A stretch of DNA of 64,000 nt, taken from positions 253,555 through 317,554 of the forward strand of contig JAEPQZ010000019.1 of the NCBI GenBank assembly GCA_016758905.1. Reading direction: 5' to 3'. The stretch's first letter is position 1. Each line of letters begins with the position of its first letter. The position numbers and the translations under genes were made by a program. Source of the DNA: Umbelopsis isabellina (lineage: Eukaryota; Mucoromycota; Umbelopsidomycetes; Umbelopsidales; Umbelopsidaceae). Below are positions 21,151 to 31,614 of the stretch, one piece after another. The notes beneath the pieces were generated by a model. That model saw only the letters and a program-made list of their open reading frames with translations, did not search any database and had not been told where the DNA came from.

Positions 21151-23138
21151 TTAATATGGGGCTGCTAGAGCGCTGCAATCCCGAGCAAGATGACCAGGCT
21201 AGATATGTGGCCATAAGTATTAGCTGATCGTGTAGTTTTCAATTCTACTTAAACCGTTCACCTTACCTGATTACATTTGAAACAGACCAGAGGCTCACTG
21301 CGACGCCCACTATCTCTGTTATAAGTATAACTGCGGTTCTTACGATAATTGTCAAAGACATCTCCAGAACTCTGTGGACGGGGAGTGGACTGTGCTGCTT
21401 GGAAATAAGTTGCACCACCACCTCCACCACTGTTAACGCCGCCAGCTCCTAGACCAGCTCTTGGTGTATCCCAAGTGCCAGTCTGTTGTTGAAATTGTTG
21501 AAAAGGTTGAGGTTGATTTGATTGTCGAAAGCGTTGTTCAGTTCCGGCTGAATATCCAAGACCACGGCCAAATTGAGCTGGAGGGGATCTAACTTGTGAT
21601 CTTGGTGGTGTACGAGAGCGTGCGGGCTGTCGCCTGCCAGGTGGTGGAGACGTTGATCGTGATCGAGATCGACTCCTTCCAAATGAAATACTACGCTTCC
21701 GACGATATCTTGGCCGGGAGGTGCTTCTTCGGCGACTTCTTGATCGGCTACGGCTACGGCTTCGAGTTCGCTGTCTATATAGGAAAAGTTTAGGAATGCA
21801 TATACATGGATCGTGCATTCTGGAAACCTTGAACTCACGGGCTTCTTCCTCGAGTTCTCTCAGTACCAGTGTGATAGCTATCATCTGGGCTTGCACTACG
21901 CTTATCTCGAGCACGTTGTGACAATCGACTTTCCTCTACACGCTTTCTGTGAGCTTGTAATTCCTCAGCCTTCGCTTTGTCAGTCTGTACATCTCCAAGA
22001 TATCCATCAAGGAAGCCATTCTCCCAACCTTCAGCATCAAATTTGGTGTCATCGTCAAAGGTCAATCCATCATAATATACATTCATCGCTTGTTTGAGCT
22101 CCTCTGTTGGTAATGGTCGACTGGGAACTGATATGTCTTTTGTTTGTATTGCTTTATAAGGGGTATCATCCAACTAAGACAGATGTTGAGATATTGTTTC
22201 GAGATCGAGATTTTAATGAAGGCAAATTTACCTTTGCTAGATCTATCATCGGTCCAACGGGTAATTCAAAATAACTCTTTTTTGGTTGTTCCATTCGCAT
22301 TGGTGTTGATATCTGAGAATTATTACTTTCAACAAACTCACTCCCCTTCGCGTGTGGTGACTGTTCTGGCCGCGACGACGCATTCATTGGCATCACCATA
22401 GCGTTTTGTATCAAGGTAATGATAGGAGGACCAAAATATTGTCTTTCCTTCCAAATGCCAATAACCTGCGATGACAGCGGTCAGCTAGTTGGAATTAAAC
22501 AGAAACAATATGGAGAAACAGCGCACCTTTAGCACTTTCTGCCGACCCTGTTGGTCACATTTGGGACAATGGTAGGCCAGCCTTAGAAGAGGTACTAACT
22601 TTGGATATAGTACATCAATCATCCATCTTTCTTGTTTTCTCGATCTATCATAACAGTTAGTAAATGACATTGACAAGTAAAGCTTAATTAAGTCGTAACT
22701 TACCCATGAGCCAGTAAATCATTGACAAGGTATATAATATGTAATTTGTCGTCGAAAGTGTCGGTGTTCCTGACCAGCGCTATCATTAGATCCGTTAAGC
22801 CTTCGAATTGACTTTGTTGCTTACAGTGGTGAGTAATCCAAGTTTTTCCAGCCTATATAGATAGGTTTGTGTAAGATCGTCAGTGTTGGGAGGAATAGAT
22901 TGGCACAATGCCAACACTGTGTCAAGAACAAACATCGTACTTCAACATGGGCTCTAGAACATTCAATGATAATCTTATGTAATATGGTCCAGATATCTTC
23001 CGCGTCTTTAATGCTGGATGCTCCGTCACTTGTTGTCATCAAGAGCTTGGCGAACTTTTGATATGCGATCGTGGTTGAGTTCGTGTCGGTAGCAGCAACA
23101 TCAGCTCCTGGCTGTTGAGTTGGCTGTGAGTTCATCAC
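21151..23138 (-). CDS. CHERP-like splicing-associated protein: CID, RS domain, zinc knuckle
   Basis: Several exons fit one frame of about 560 residues. The N-terminal half is a CTD-interacting (CID) domain like that of CHERP: IAYQKFAKLLMTTSDG, DAEDIWTILHKIIIECSRAH, then DDKLHIIYLVNDLLAHG, WMIDVLYPKLVPLL and GRQKVLKVIGIWKERQYF. After a linker (PSRPLPTEELKQAMNVYYDG, WENGFLDGYL) comes a long RS tract (RTRSRSRSRSRSRRRSTSRP) and a Gly/Gln-rich tail. The last intron joins VCFKCNQ to PGHLARDC, completing a CCHC zinc knuckle (C-x2-C-x4-H-x4-C), before a stop at 21151. This suggests a nuclear protein linking RNA polymerase II and splicing, with direct RNA contact. Exact orthology to CHERP is uncertain because no SURP or G-patch domain is seen. 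Confidence 0.82.
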
Positions 23139-23432
23139 GTCGGTTCAACTGATGCGTACAATGCAATGAGCCTTTCTACAGTCTAGTGGACACCAATGAA
23201 GAGCTGTAGAGGCACGAAAAGTACTAGGACCAGTTTAGAGCACAGGCGGTAACATTTCTTTGTTCAGGTTCGCAGTGGCTATATGACAGTCAGCGTGTGA
23301 CTGCCCAATAGCACAAGCTTGCCCTCTTAGTGCTACTTCTATCATTATATACAGAACAGACTACAATCACGCAGATAAACAACAACTAGGATGTGGTGCA
23401 AACATTGTAATGAAAACTTTTGTTCAAACTGA

Positions 23433-24782
23433 CTATTGACCTACAATTAAGCTCTTTTTATCTGGTTTTACTCGGTGTTGAGTTTCCCAATAAGGTATAT
23501 ATTCGCCTTCTTCAATTTCCTCGAACTCAATGTTTTCAGTTTGGTTTCCTAGGCGGGGTATCCGAAGGTATGCTTCGGTGCCAAAGCCCTCCATAGTCAT
23601 GATCTTGAGTTCGCCGCCCCAGTATTCAGAATACACTTTGCTCATCGGCAATCCAATCCCTAATCTCTGATCTTCCTGACCTTGCCAACTCCACGGCTCT
23701 CCCTCTTCTTCTGTGATACGCGCTTCCATCTTGGGCATTTCTTTGAATTTCTCGAACCGTTTTTCAGATGTAAACGACCAAACATCTCGATACGTTTCTG
23801 GCGTCATACCACCACCTTGGTCAGATATGCGCAGTAAAATGTCGGTGTCATTGGAAGATATGGTGACGGTGACCGGTGGTATAGCATCAAGATGATTAGC
23901 CTCTGCCATCCGTAAAGTGTGTCGAACGGAGTTTAGTACCAGTTGATACACGATATATTCAATATGTTCGGAGATGTATGTGAAATCGCTGCAATTTCGA
24001 TGTCCATCAATGATGATAGGAGGACACTTGTTGCTTGGACCCAATTTGGTTCCAATAAGAGTAATGCATTTGTCTATAATATTCTTGAGATTGCAGTTGG
24101 TGAAAATGGTTCCAATTTGCTCGTCACCACCACCAAACGAGTGAACACTGCTATCAGATAATGCTATATGCTGTTCAACAATAACTCTCCGCGAAATCCT
24201 TGATCGCAGCATTTTGTTCATAAAATTGTTGGCGTGAGCAGCGGGTATATGTTGAGAACATTCTGAAATGCCCATGGCAAGTTGAGGTATGACCACCAAA
24301 TGATCTCGCAATAATGATCTTATAAGATCACAATATTTTGCATTGTCCTGCGTGTTTTCAATTGGCGGTACTTTTCTAAATTTGTCAAATGCTGTCCAGT
24401 ATAAGTCATATACCAGCTGTATGTGGGGATTGGTACCAACAATGAAAGGTAGTTGTTGAAAGTCTCTGATCCGATGCGCCAATCGAACGGGAAGCTCCTT
24501 TCGTACATAATTTGCGCTTTTAATCAAGCGTTCTTCGTTCAATCGTTTTCCAAAGAAAACCAATTGCCTTAGCGTAATAGGTGTAACCTTTTGTTCAACA
24601 TAATAGTCCAGAGTCTTGTTTTGGTAAAAGTGTGCAGGGGAATGAGACGCCTTTGGCTCCAATGAGGAATTTACAGAAGTGGTGGCTGCGGGAGACTTTG
24701 CACTTGAAGAACGCCGGAGCGTTGCTGGCATGGACAGCGCTCGCCTTTGGGATGCGACAGTCCTCAGCATAATGTTTTTCAA
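23433..24782 (-). CDS. Mitochondrial pyruvate dehydrogenase / branched-chain ketoacid dehydrogenase kinase
   Basis: The 449-residue single-exon frame begins with a basic, Ser/Ala-rich mitochondrial presequence (MLRTVASQRRALSMPATLRR). The BCDHK/PDK helical domain follows (TLRQLVFFGKRLNEERLIKS, ELPVRLAHRIRDFQQLP), then a GHKL ATPase domain: YIVYQLVLNSVRHT (N-box with the Mg-binding Asn), RISDQGGGM (G1 box) and RLGIGLPMSKVYSEYWGG (G2 box). These enzymes phosphorylate the E1-alpha subunit and switch off pyruvate or branched-chain keto acid dehydrogenase in the matrix. Between the two substrates I cannot decide from sequence; yeast Pkp1/Pkp2 are the nearest functional models. The gene is divergent from PFK2/FBPase2, a suggestive but unproven pairing of two regulators of carbon flux. 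Confidence 0.92.
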   Translation of the reverse strand: MKNIMLRTVASQRRALSMPATLRRSSSAKSPAATTSVNSSLEPKASHSPAHFYQNKTLDYYVEQKVTPITLRQLVFFGKRLNEERLIKSANYVRKELPVRLAHRIRDFQQLPFIVGTNPHIQLVYDLYWTAFDKFRKVPPIENTQDNAKYCDLIRSLLRDHLVVIPQLAMGISECSQHIPAAHANNFMNKMLRSRISRRVIVEQHIALSDSSVHSFGGGDEQIGTIFTNCNLKNIIDKCITLIGTKLGPSNKCPPIIIDGHRNCSDFTYISEHIEYIVYQLVLNSVRHTLRMAEANHLDAIPPVTVTISSNDTDILLRISDQGGGMTPETYRDVWSFTSEKRFEKFKEMPKMEARITEEEGEPWSWQGQEDQRLGIGLPMSKVYSEYWGGELKIMTMEGFGTEAYLRIPRLGNQTENIEFEEIEEGEYIPYWETQHRVKPDKKSLIVGQ

Positions 24783-25188
24783 GTGGCAATGTTAAGAGAA
24801 AGAATGGAGAAGTTGGCTTAACCTGTGACCAGCTGCGTAGGAGATTGAACGTGGCGGGTGGATCTTTACTCAACTGAGCTCAAAGAAAAATCGTCAGCAG
24901 ATAAAGGAATACCAACAATGGCTAATGCTAGCTTATTTATTTACAGCATAAGAGATCGATAACGAATTCCATAAACATGTTGCTACAATGAATGGAAACC
25001 TAAAGACGAACAGTCATTATGAAAAGCCAGATTATCCGTTCTGTCAGCATGATTATCAATGGCCAGTCATTGACTGTGTTTCGAAAACCCAGTCTCGCTT
25101 CTCCGCAAAGTCAGCTATGACAACGAATGTGTTCAGCAGGATTTCTATTATCTAGCTCCTTTCTGCTTATTCAACTAAAAACCTCGCA
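24783..25188. other. Divergent promoter region of the PDK-like and PFK2 genes
   Basis: About 400 bp between two start codons facing away from each other. No gene is supported. The leader before 25189 is pyrimidine-rich. Confidence 0.4.
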
Positions 25189-27104
25189 ATGTCTTCTAGT
25201 AAGTCGCCATTCCGCAGTCAGCTATTTCATAGTCTTTCAAATATATTAAAGCATAACAAACACCTCACTCATCTATAGATTTGCGCATTGCGTGTATTGT
25301 AAGTATAACATAAATCAATTCCACCCGAAAATAGTCCAGCTTAAAATATCCTGGGATTCACAGACAGTGCCACTTACCAGTGCGTAAAGCAGCTGGGTCA
25401 GTGGGCACTCATGTTCACCTTTTGGCTTGTGATATTCCAAGGCTATTTAAACTTTTTCCACGTGTCCTAATGAATTTCCTTTCCCATTGATAGATGGTTG
25501 GTTTACCTGCCAGAGGTAAAACCTACATTGCACAAAAAGGTGTGGTTAAAGAAAACTTCTAATAAGCTGTTATGTTTATGGTTTGTTAACCTCTATTTGG
25601 ACATTTGATTTACAGTGCGTAGATATTTGACCTGGTTAGGCATCAACACCAAGGTGTTTAACGTGGGAAATTATCGGCGAAAGTTAGCTGGTGCTCATGT
25701 CCCTCACACATTTTTTGATCCGGCCAATTCCGAAGGTGAAAAATCAAGACGAGAGGCTGCTGCCGAAGCACTCAATGATATGATTAGGTGGTTTGATGAT
25801 GAAGAAGGCATTGTGGCGATATATGATGCCACCAATAGCACCAAAGCTAGACGTGCTTGGTTACATGAAAGTTTGAGCAAGAAAGATATTCAAGTACTTT
25901 TCATTGAATCTATCTGCCAAGATGAGGAAGTCATTCTAAATAACATAAAAGATGTCAAGCTATCAAGTCCAGATTATTTTGATATTGATCCTGATCAAGC
26001 AGCAGAAGATTTCCGAGCAAGAATTGACCACTACACGGATCAATATGAAACCATTACGGAAGACGGCCTCACTTATATCAAACTCATCAACATTGGTTCT
26101 CAAGTCATCATCAATCTGATCAAGGGTTATTTGGAATCTCGCATTGTTTATTACCTCATGAATTTACATATTGCCCCACGCAAGATTTACATGAGCCGAG
26201 TAAGTGGTTCACACGGGTTAGGAGGAATGCTTTTTTCAGCGTCTAATTTGATTTGTTTTTTTAGCATGGCGAATCGGTCTTCAATGTGGAAGGAAAGATT
26301 GGTGGTGACTCTCCTCTTTCTCCAAGAGGTGAGATGTATGCCAGCAAGTTACCAGACCTCATTAGCCGAAATTTGGGAGATCAAAATCTCACTATTTGGA
26401 CGTCAACCATGAAACGCACCGTCCAAACAGCTTCACTTTTATCTCACCCTAACAAGAAGCAATGGAAGGCATTGGAGGAATTGGATGCTGGTGTTTGTGA
26501 CGGAATGACATATGAAGAAATTGCAGAAAAGTACCCTGAAGACTACGCCAACAGAGATGAAGATAAATTCAACTATAGATATAGAGGAGGCGAGTCTTAT
26601 AGAGATGTTGTATTGCGTTTAGAGCCGGTTATCATGGAACTGGAGCGACATCAAAACATCTTGATTATTGGTCATCAAGCTATTCTTCGTTGCATCTACG
26701 CGTACTTTATGAACTATAGCCATGAGGATTTGCCATATATCAAGATACCTTTGCACACTGTGATTGAACTGACACCTAAAGCTTATGGCTGTGACGAGAA
26801 GCGATTTAAGGTTGACATTGAGGCGGTTGACACGCATCGTCCTAAGCCATCGAGAGGCGCTTCGCTTCGAAGAAAAGCTTCCACTAATCTTGCAAGCAAA
26901 GCTCCTGGCAGCCTGAAGATTCCAGCACCTGCTGGAGCTAGCGGTGAAATTGTTTATGACCCAATGAGCCCTATCCTTCCCATTACTAGTCCGAAGCTGA
27001 CTGCCAGACCAAGTTCAACTTGGGTGCCGACTGCTAAAGATCAAAAATCACCAGCCTCTTTGTCAGCAGATATGGCTAATCTTCAACTTAACCAGGAGCA
27101 ATGA
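25189..27104 (+). CDS. 6-phosphofructo-2-kinase / fructose-2,6-bisphosphatase
   Basis: This bifunctional enzyme sets the level of fructose 2,6-bisphosphate, the glycolysis/gluconeogenesis switch. Five exons fit: 25189-25198, 25279-25298, 25494-25539, 25616-26199 and 26265-27104, giving 499 residues. The kinase half has IMVGLPARGKTYIAQK (Walker A) and VFNVGNYRR. The phosphatase half has MSRHGES with the catalytic His, LDAGVCDGMTYEEI and IIGHQAILRCIYAYF. The kinase and phosphatase active sites both look intact. The C-terminal tail contains RRKAST, a possible PKA site, as in regulated isoforms. The first two coding exons are only 10 and 20 nt long; both are needed to build the N-terminal strand MSSNLRIACIM. 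Confidence is high. Confidence 0.94.
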
Positions 27105-27659
27105 TTGGAGTGTCTACAAACAACATTTTAATTTCAAGTTGCTCAGTTCACAAGTTTGATTCTCCCTCATTCATCTCCTTCTAACCTCACTCACTTTTGC
27201 AAGCCTACATGTTCGCCAATACACCCATATTCCACTGTTGTAGATATTTCAAAAGATAATATATCTATATCAATAAACGTTTGTCATATCAGAACACTTG
27301 CCATTGACAATTACAGGCAGGCTGCGTAATCTGTTATCAAATCCGCAAAAAGGTTTTATTTTGGTATTGCGAATACGAAGCAATGGAAATTGACAGTTTG
27401 TGTACTGCTACATCATGTATGCATCTCATTATACGCACACGTGCGAACAAATGAGTGCAAAAAAGCAAGAAAAACGGTATCTGCGTATAGAACAAGATCC
27501 TGGGATCGAAAATATGAAAAAGTATCTTACGATTACAGAAAAAGGCTGGTCATCTACAAGAACAAAAAAATATTTAAAATGATAAAAGAAAATCACAAAA
27601 TAATAGAGTTAGTAACCCGAAGAAATGTGCAGCAAGCACGTAATTGAGAAAATTGACAA
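27105..27659. other. Convergent spacer
   Basis: About 550 bp between the PFK2 stop and the DP stop. It contains A-rich text near 27470-27620 whose ORFs are low complexity. Nothing else is recognisable. Confidence 0.4.
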
Positions 27660-29216
27660 TCACTTTGAATTGTTTAAAACCAACCCGGAACAGAATGGAT
27701 GCCAAGAGGGACGGAACCATCTGTTATATTGGTTGAGATTGATTCGATGCATACCCATATTTTCCATAACATCGGTGTCAGTAATCAAATTGGTGACGGC
27801 CATGTTGCCGGTGACAGTGACTGATGTTGGATCAACAGTAGTAGTAACGGCTTTCCTATCCTTCTTTTTACAGGTCAGCGCTAACAATGGCAGTGATAGC
27901 TTGCCGCCAGTATGAGTCGGTACGGCCATATTTCGTTTGATGAGGTTACGAAACAATGTATACTGCTTCACCTTATGCATCATCAAATGCTGTTTATCTT
28001 TTACAGACTGCTGCAGACTTTGCAGTTTTTTCTAGAAATGGACAACCATAAATTATTTGACATTATCTGCAACTTGTGGCGATTAACTACCCACCTCTAA
28101 CACCTTTGTCTCTTCGACAACTCTGTCAGATAGTTTTTCAGTAGCTGCTTTTGATGAAGGGTTGTCGATACCTGCTAGTCCTAGCCATCTGATCTCTTTT
28201 CGGTCCTTGGCTATAATGCCCATGGCCATCAACACATTAAGTGCATCATACACTCGGCGTCGAATATTTTTCTGATCGTATTGGCCATCTGAAAAGGTTT
28301 GAATATCGGCTGCTAACTCGTCTGCAACTGCATTGTAGGTTGTCACTTGCTTTTCTCGAACTTTTTTGCACACTTGTTGGCTGAAATGTCGTAAGCCCAC
28401 GGCTCTCTGTTGCTGTTGACTGGCTAACGGAGCTGTGATGGATGATTCTTCAACATAAACAGAATTGCTTGTTTCAGACCGATATCTTTTTGGAGTGTGT
28501 TGCTGTTCGATTGTATCTGCTGTGCTCGAGTTATATGCAAATCCGCTTGTAGTCATTCTTCTTTTTCTATTACCAGAAATATTATGAGGCGGACGCCCTC
28601 TAGGAGCATGGATAGCTGTAGGGCCGGCATTTTGAGTTTCAGGCACATATATTTGAATGACGATATCATTTTCGGACTTGACAGTGCTGTCGGTCGATTC
28701 ACTATACTTGGCACAATCTTCAACATTGAGGATGGATGCTATTGAGCCTTTACGGCTGCTGGGTCTACTATTTGGGCTGTCAGAACGAGTGGTACATGAG
28801 CTACTGTCATGAAACTCGTTGGAGCTCCGCTTACGAAGTACATGGCTGGTTTGTGATTTGGGCGAAGGACTGTTGGACGGCGTAACAATTTGCTGAATGG
28901 ATGGAAGTATTTGTGTCTGTGCCTTAGGTATATTTGATATAGGTTTTAACTCAAAACCGTCGTTGACGGTGCCGTCATATTCATTTTGGTCAATACAAGG
29001 TTCTACAGACTGCTTAAGAGATTGGTAAGGTGCAAAGAAATAACCAGCAGATGAACGGTCAAATATTGCAGGAAGTTTTGGTTTGAAAGAACGAGCTAAA
29101 GATAGTGGTGGCGATGGAAGTGGTGACGAGGCGTATTGATTTCCTGTTTTAGGGGGTGGTGTTGTATGGGTCATATAATAGTTGTGTTGGTCAGCTAAAA
29201 GCAAAGGAGAGGACAT
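27660..29216 (-). CDS. DP-family transcription factor (E2F dimerisation partner)
   Basis: DP proteins pair with E2F to bind cell-cycle promoters. The N-terminal 230 residues are Ser/Pro-rich and probably disordered, with RKRSSNEF and [14 protein letters not shown] as possible nuclear signals. The winged-helix DNA-binding domain follows: [32 protein letters not shown] and the DP hallmark [20 protein letters not shown], with [16 protein letters not shown]. One intron follows TKVLE and joins [18 protein letters not shown], the dimerisation coiled coil. Then comes [11 protein letters not shown] and a marked-box-like beta region ending near MENMGM. The start at 29216 ([10 protein letters not shown]) is the first ATG; further frame upstream has no ATG support. 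Two E2F-type sites lie 480-600 bp upstream. Confidence 0.92.
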
Positions 29217-29692
29217 TTTTGAAACGAGTGAATGGAGGATGAAATGAAAGTAAAGGGTCAAGGATGTGCTTGGAAGATAAAAGAGAGAAAAGCGGAAAAA
29301 GGCGGTAGTTTGAAAGCAAAACTGTTACGGATGTTTGATATTCTCTGTTTATTTGGGGCACAACACCTATACTCATTAGATCACTGTGATCACAGTTGAA
29401 ATGGTCCACGCGCTTCGTTTCATCCTTCATTATCGGCTGATAAGTTTTGCTTTCTATTTGCTATATGGGCTTCGGTACTTACCCTGTGTACCACCTGTCA
29501 TCATGAATACTAGGTGGTTTAGGTAACAATCTCAGCACGAAAACCATCTCACCAAAAGTCAGGATAAGTATGAAAGAAATGAAAATAGAATTTCTTCAAG
29601 AAAATGACAATCTGTGCAATTCGGGAGTGATACCTCCAAAAACGGGGCTCCCGAAAGCAAAAGATTCAGAAAGACGCCCCACCGACTCCTTT

Positions 29693-29703
29693 TTTTGGCG
29701 CGC
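29693..29703 (+). promoter_or_regulatory. E2F/DP-type site
   Basis: TTTTGGCGCGC fits the E2F consensus TTTSSCGC. It is about 480 bp upstream of the DP start codon. Confidence 0.45.
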
Positions 29704-29805
29704 TTCTCAACCATCAATGTTCCCCGCCCCCTTTAAATAAACATAAAATTGGCCAATGAAAATTCTGATCACCAAATGGCCTCTGAACCAAACTTATAAT
29801 TTACT

Positions 29806-29813
29806 CGCGCCAA
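29806..29813 (-). promoter_or_regulatory. Second E2F-type site
   Basis: On the minus strand this reads TTGGCGCG, about 110 bp from the first site and on the opposite strand. Confidence 0.35.
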
Positions 29814-30150
29814 CTTGGTACACGACAACAATATTGAAATATTCAACGCGAGTAGTTTCAGATGAGTTGATTGGCAAAATGACTGCAGGTTAGGACTTTC
29901 GGCTGGTTTGGCGGTCCGGAGTACTTTAACTTTTTCCGATGCAGATTTTCGCAGCCATTATTGACCGTGTTATAATATTCTTAGATTCGCAGTTATCTGT
30001 CAATTTTTCGACACGCTGAGCAGACGCCACATCAAGAAAAAGAACACATTGCGTCAAATTGAGCGCCTATTAAGGTTGTTCTTCTCTATACACTAGAACG
30101 CTAGTATTACAGCTGGCTTTATTTTAATGATGGCATCCATCGCTGCGGGA

Positions 30151-31030
30151 TCAATTTTTCTCAGCAGCAACTTGCTTTAACCAATTGTATCCAAAGTCAT
30201 TGGGAACCAGCATGCCTTTCTGAACAGCTGGCCTTGCTTCGATGCGTTCGGCCCAGCTTTTGACTCGCGGAAATTCATCCAGGCTGATATCAAGTAGAAT
30301 AGCCCACTTTACCCAACTGAAGCTAGCTATGTCAGCTATGCTATACTGGTTATTGGCGAGATAGTCCTGTCCCTCCAAAGCGATTTCCAAAACTTCATAC
30401 AGGCGCTTGGTCTCATCAATATATCGTTTCACAGCATACGGAATCTTCTCTGGCGCAAACTTGCTAAAGTGGTTGGCTTGTCCCTGGTCATGTTAGACAT
30501 TCAATAGGCAGTTCTAGCTCTATACTCATTGCCATCACTTTATGCTTCTCAGCTCACCTGCATGGGACCAATACCACCCATCTGGAACATTAGAAATTGC
30601 ATAACTTTAGAGCGAGCCAGAGGTTCCTCGGGTAGCAAAGTATGATTAGGATCATATAAATCACAAAGATATAGCATCATAGCACCGCTTTCAAACACAC
30701 AAAAGTCGTTCTTTGTGTGATCCACCATTGCCTAGACGTAGATAAAGAATATCAGAATGAGTAATAGAATCATTAGCTGTTCACGAAATAACACCTACGG
30801 GAATTCTTCCATTGGGATTGATCTTGAGATACCAGTCTTCCTTCTGTTGATTACTTTTCATATCAATAGCTACCGTTTCATAAGTGACACCAAGCTCTTC
30901 AAGTGTGATGGCAGCCTTCCATCCATTTGGCGTGGAACTTAGTGTGGTAGATGTCAACATATGCTTATATATCATTTAAAATCGAATGAACTTACGCAGT
31001 ATAGAGAGTAATGGGATGCTTTTGCGCCAT
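30151..31030 (-). CDS. Glutathione S-transferase, Ure2p/nu-class-like
   Basis: The gene has about four exons and encodes roughly 220 residues. The thioredoxin-like half reads MAQKHPITLYTASTPNGWK, then AAITLEELGVTYETVAIDM, KINPNGRIPAMVDH (the cis-proline glutathione site) and FESGAMMLYLCDLY (SNAIL/TRAIL-like Glu-Ser glutathione contact). The helical half includes MFQMGGIGPMQGQANHF, typical of Ure2p-like and bacterial YfcG-type enzymes, and a final YSIADIASFSWVKW motif. The STPNGWK turn is where nu-class enzymes use Thr/Asn rather than Tyr. It likely acts as a cytosolic detoxifying or disulfide-reducing enzyme. No prion-like N-terminal extension is present, so this is not a Ure2 regulator by structure. 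Confidence 0.9.
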
Positions 31031-31614
31031 ATCGAGATTTGTGTTCGAAAGAAGGAGTAAAGGATTCTCCGTGGCGGCTTTTTCACGGATTCTTAATTAT
31101 TGTGATCAAAAATTGCGGATTATAAATTGAACGCTGCTCAAATTTGTCATATTGTTACAATTGCGTTGGTTTGTCGTCTTTTGTAGCACCATCAATCTCA
31201 CTTGTACCATATATTGCAAAATATCTAGTGTAAGCGTTCATGACCAAGGCTGGTTCATTTACAGTCGTTCGCAGCTTCTGTTAACATACTTACCAGTAGC
31301 TGTGATCAGTAATGTCGCTGTTTCTGTAATGATGCTTCCCTGCATTTGTTTTGTAGAACTTGACGCTCGTAGAGCAAATCAAATGTTATCAGTTCCGCAA
31401 CCTTTTCACAATATATGTTTTAATTTTAATTACAAAAGGAAGTAGCACAATTGAACATAATCTCAGCATACTGTGAACCTTTTGGTTTGGTAGTCCTTGG
31501 CTAATGGAAAGATCGATAGCTTTATAAATTCTCGTTTATTACATTATTTGTCTCATGATCATGAGGCATGTTTTTACTAAGAGTATCCTCTGCATATTCA
31601 TCTATATCTATGCC
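31031..31614. other. Spacer, GST promoter and UFD1 3' flank
   Basis: About 580 bp, AT-rich. A short plus-strand frame here lacks an ATG start and has no recognisable motif. Confidence 0.4.

Larger units (their letters stand above)
29217..30150. other. Promoter region of the DP gene, with E2F-type sites
   Basis: About 930 bp without a confident gene. A spliced 36-codon frame on the plus strand (ATG at 29880) is possible and is discussed as a finding. The GST 3' flank occupies the right end. Confidence 0.4.

Noticed and set aside
21449-21838. Alternative frame (Asp/His/Gln-rich) inside the CHERP-like gene
   Set aside because: It overlaps the RS-coding exon, and the RS frame plus zinc knuckle fits better.
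31152-31445. Plus-strand 97-codon ORF
   Set aside because: It has a non-ATG start, AT-driven composition and no motif.
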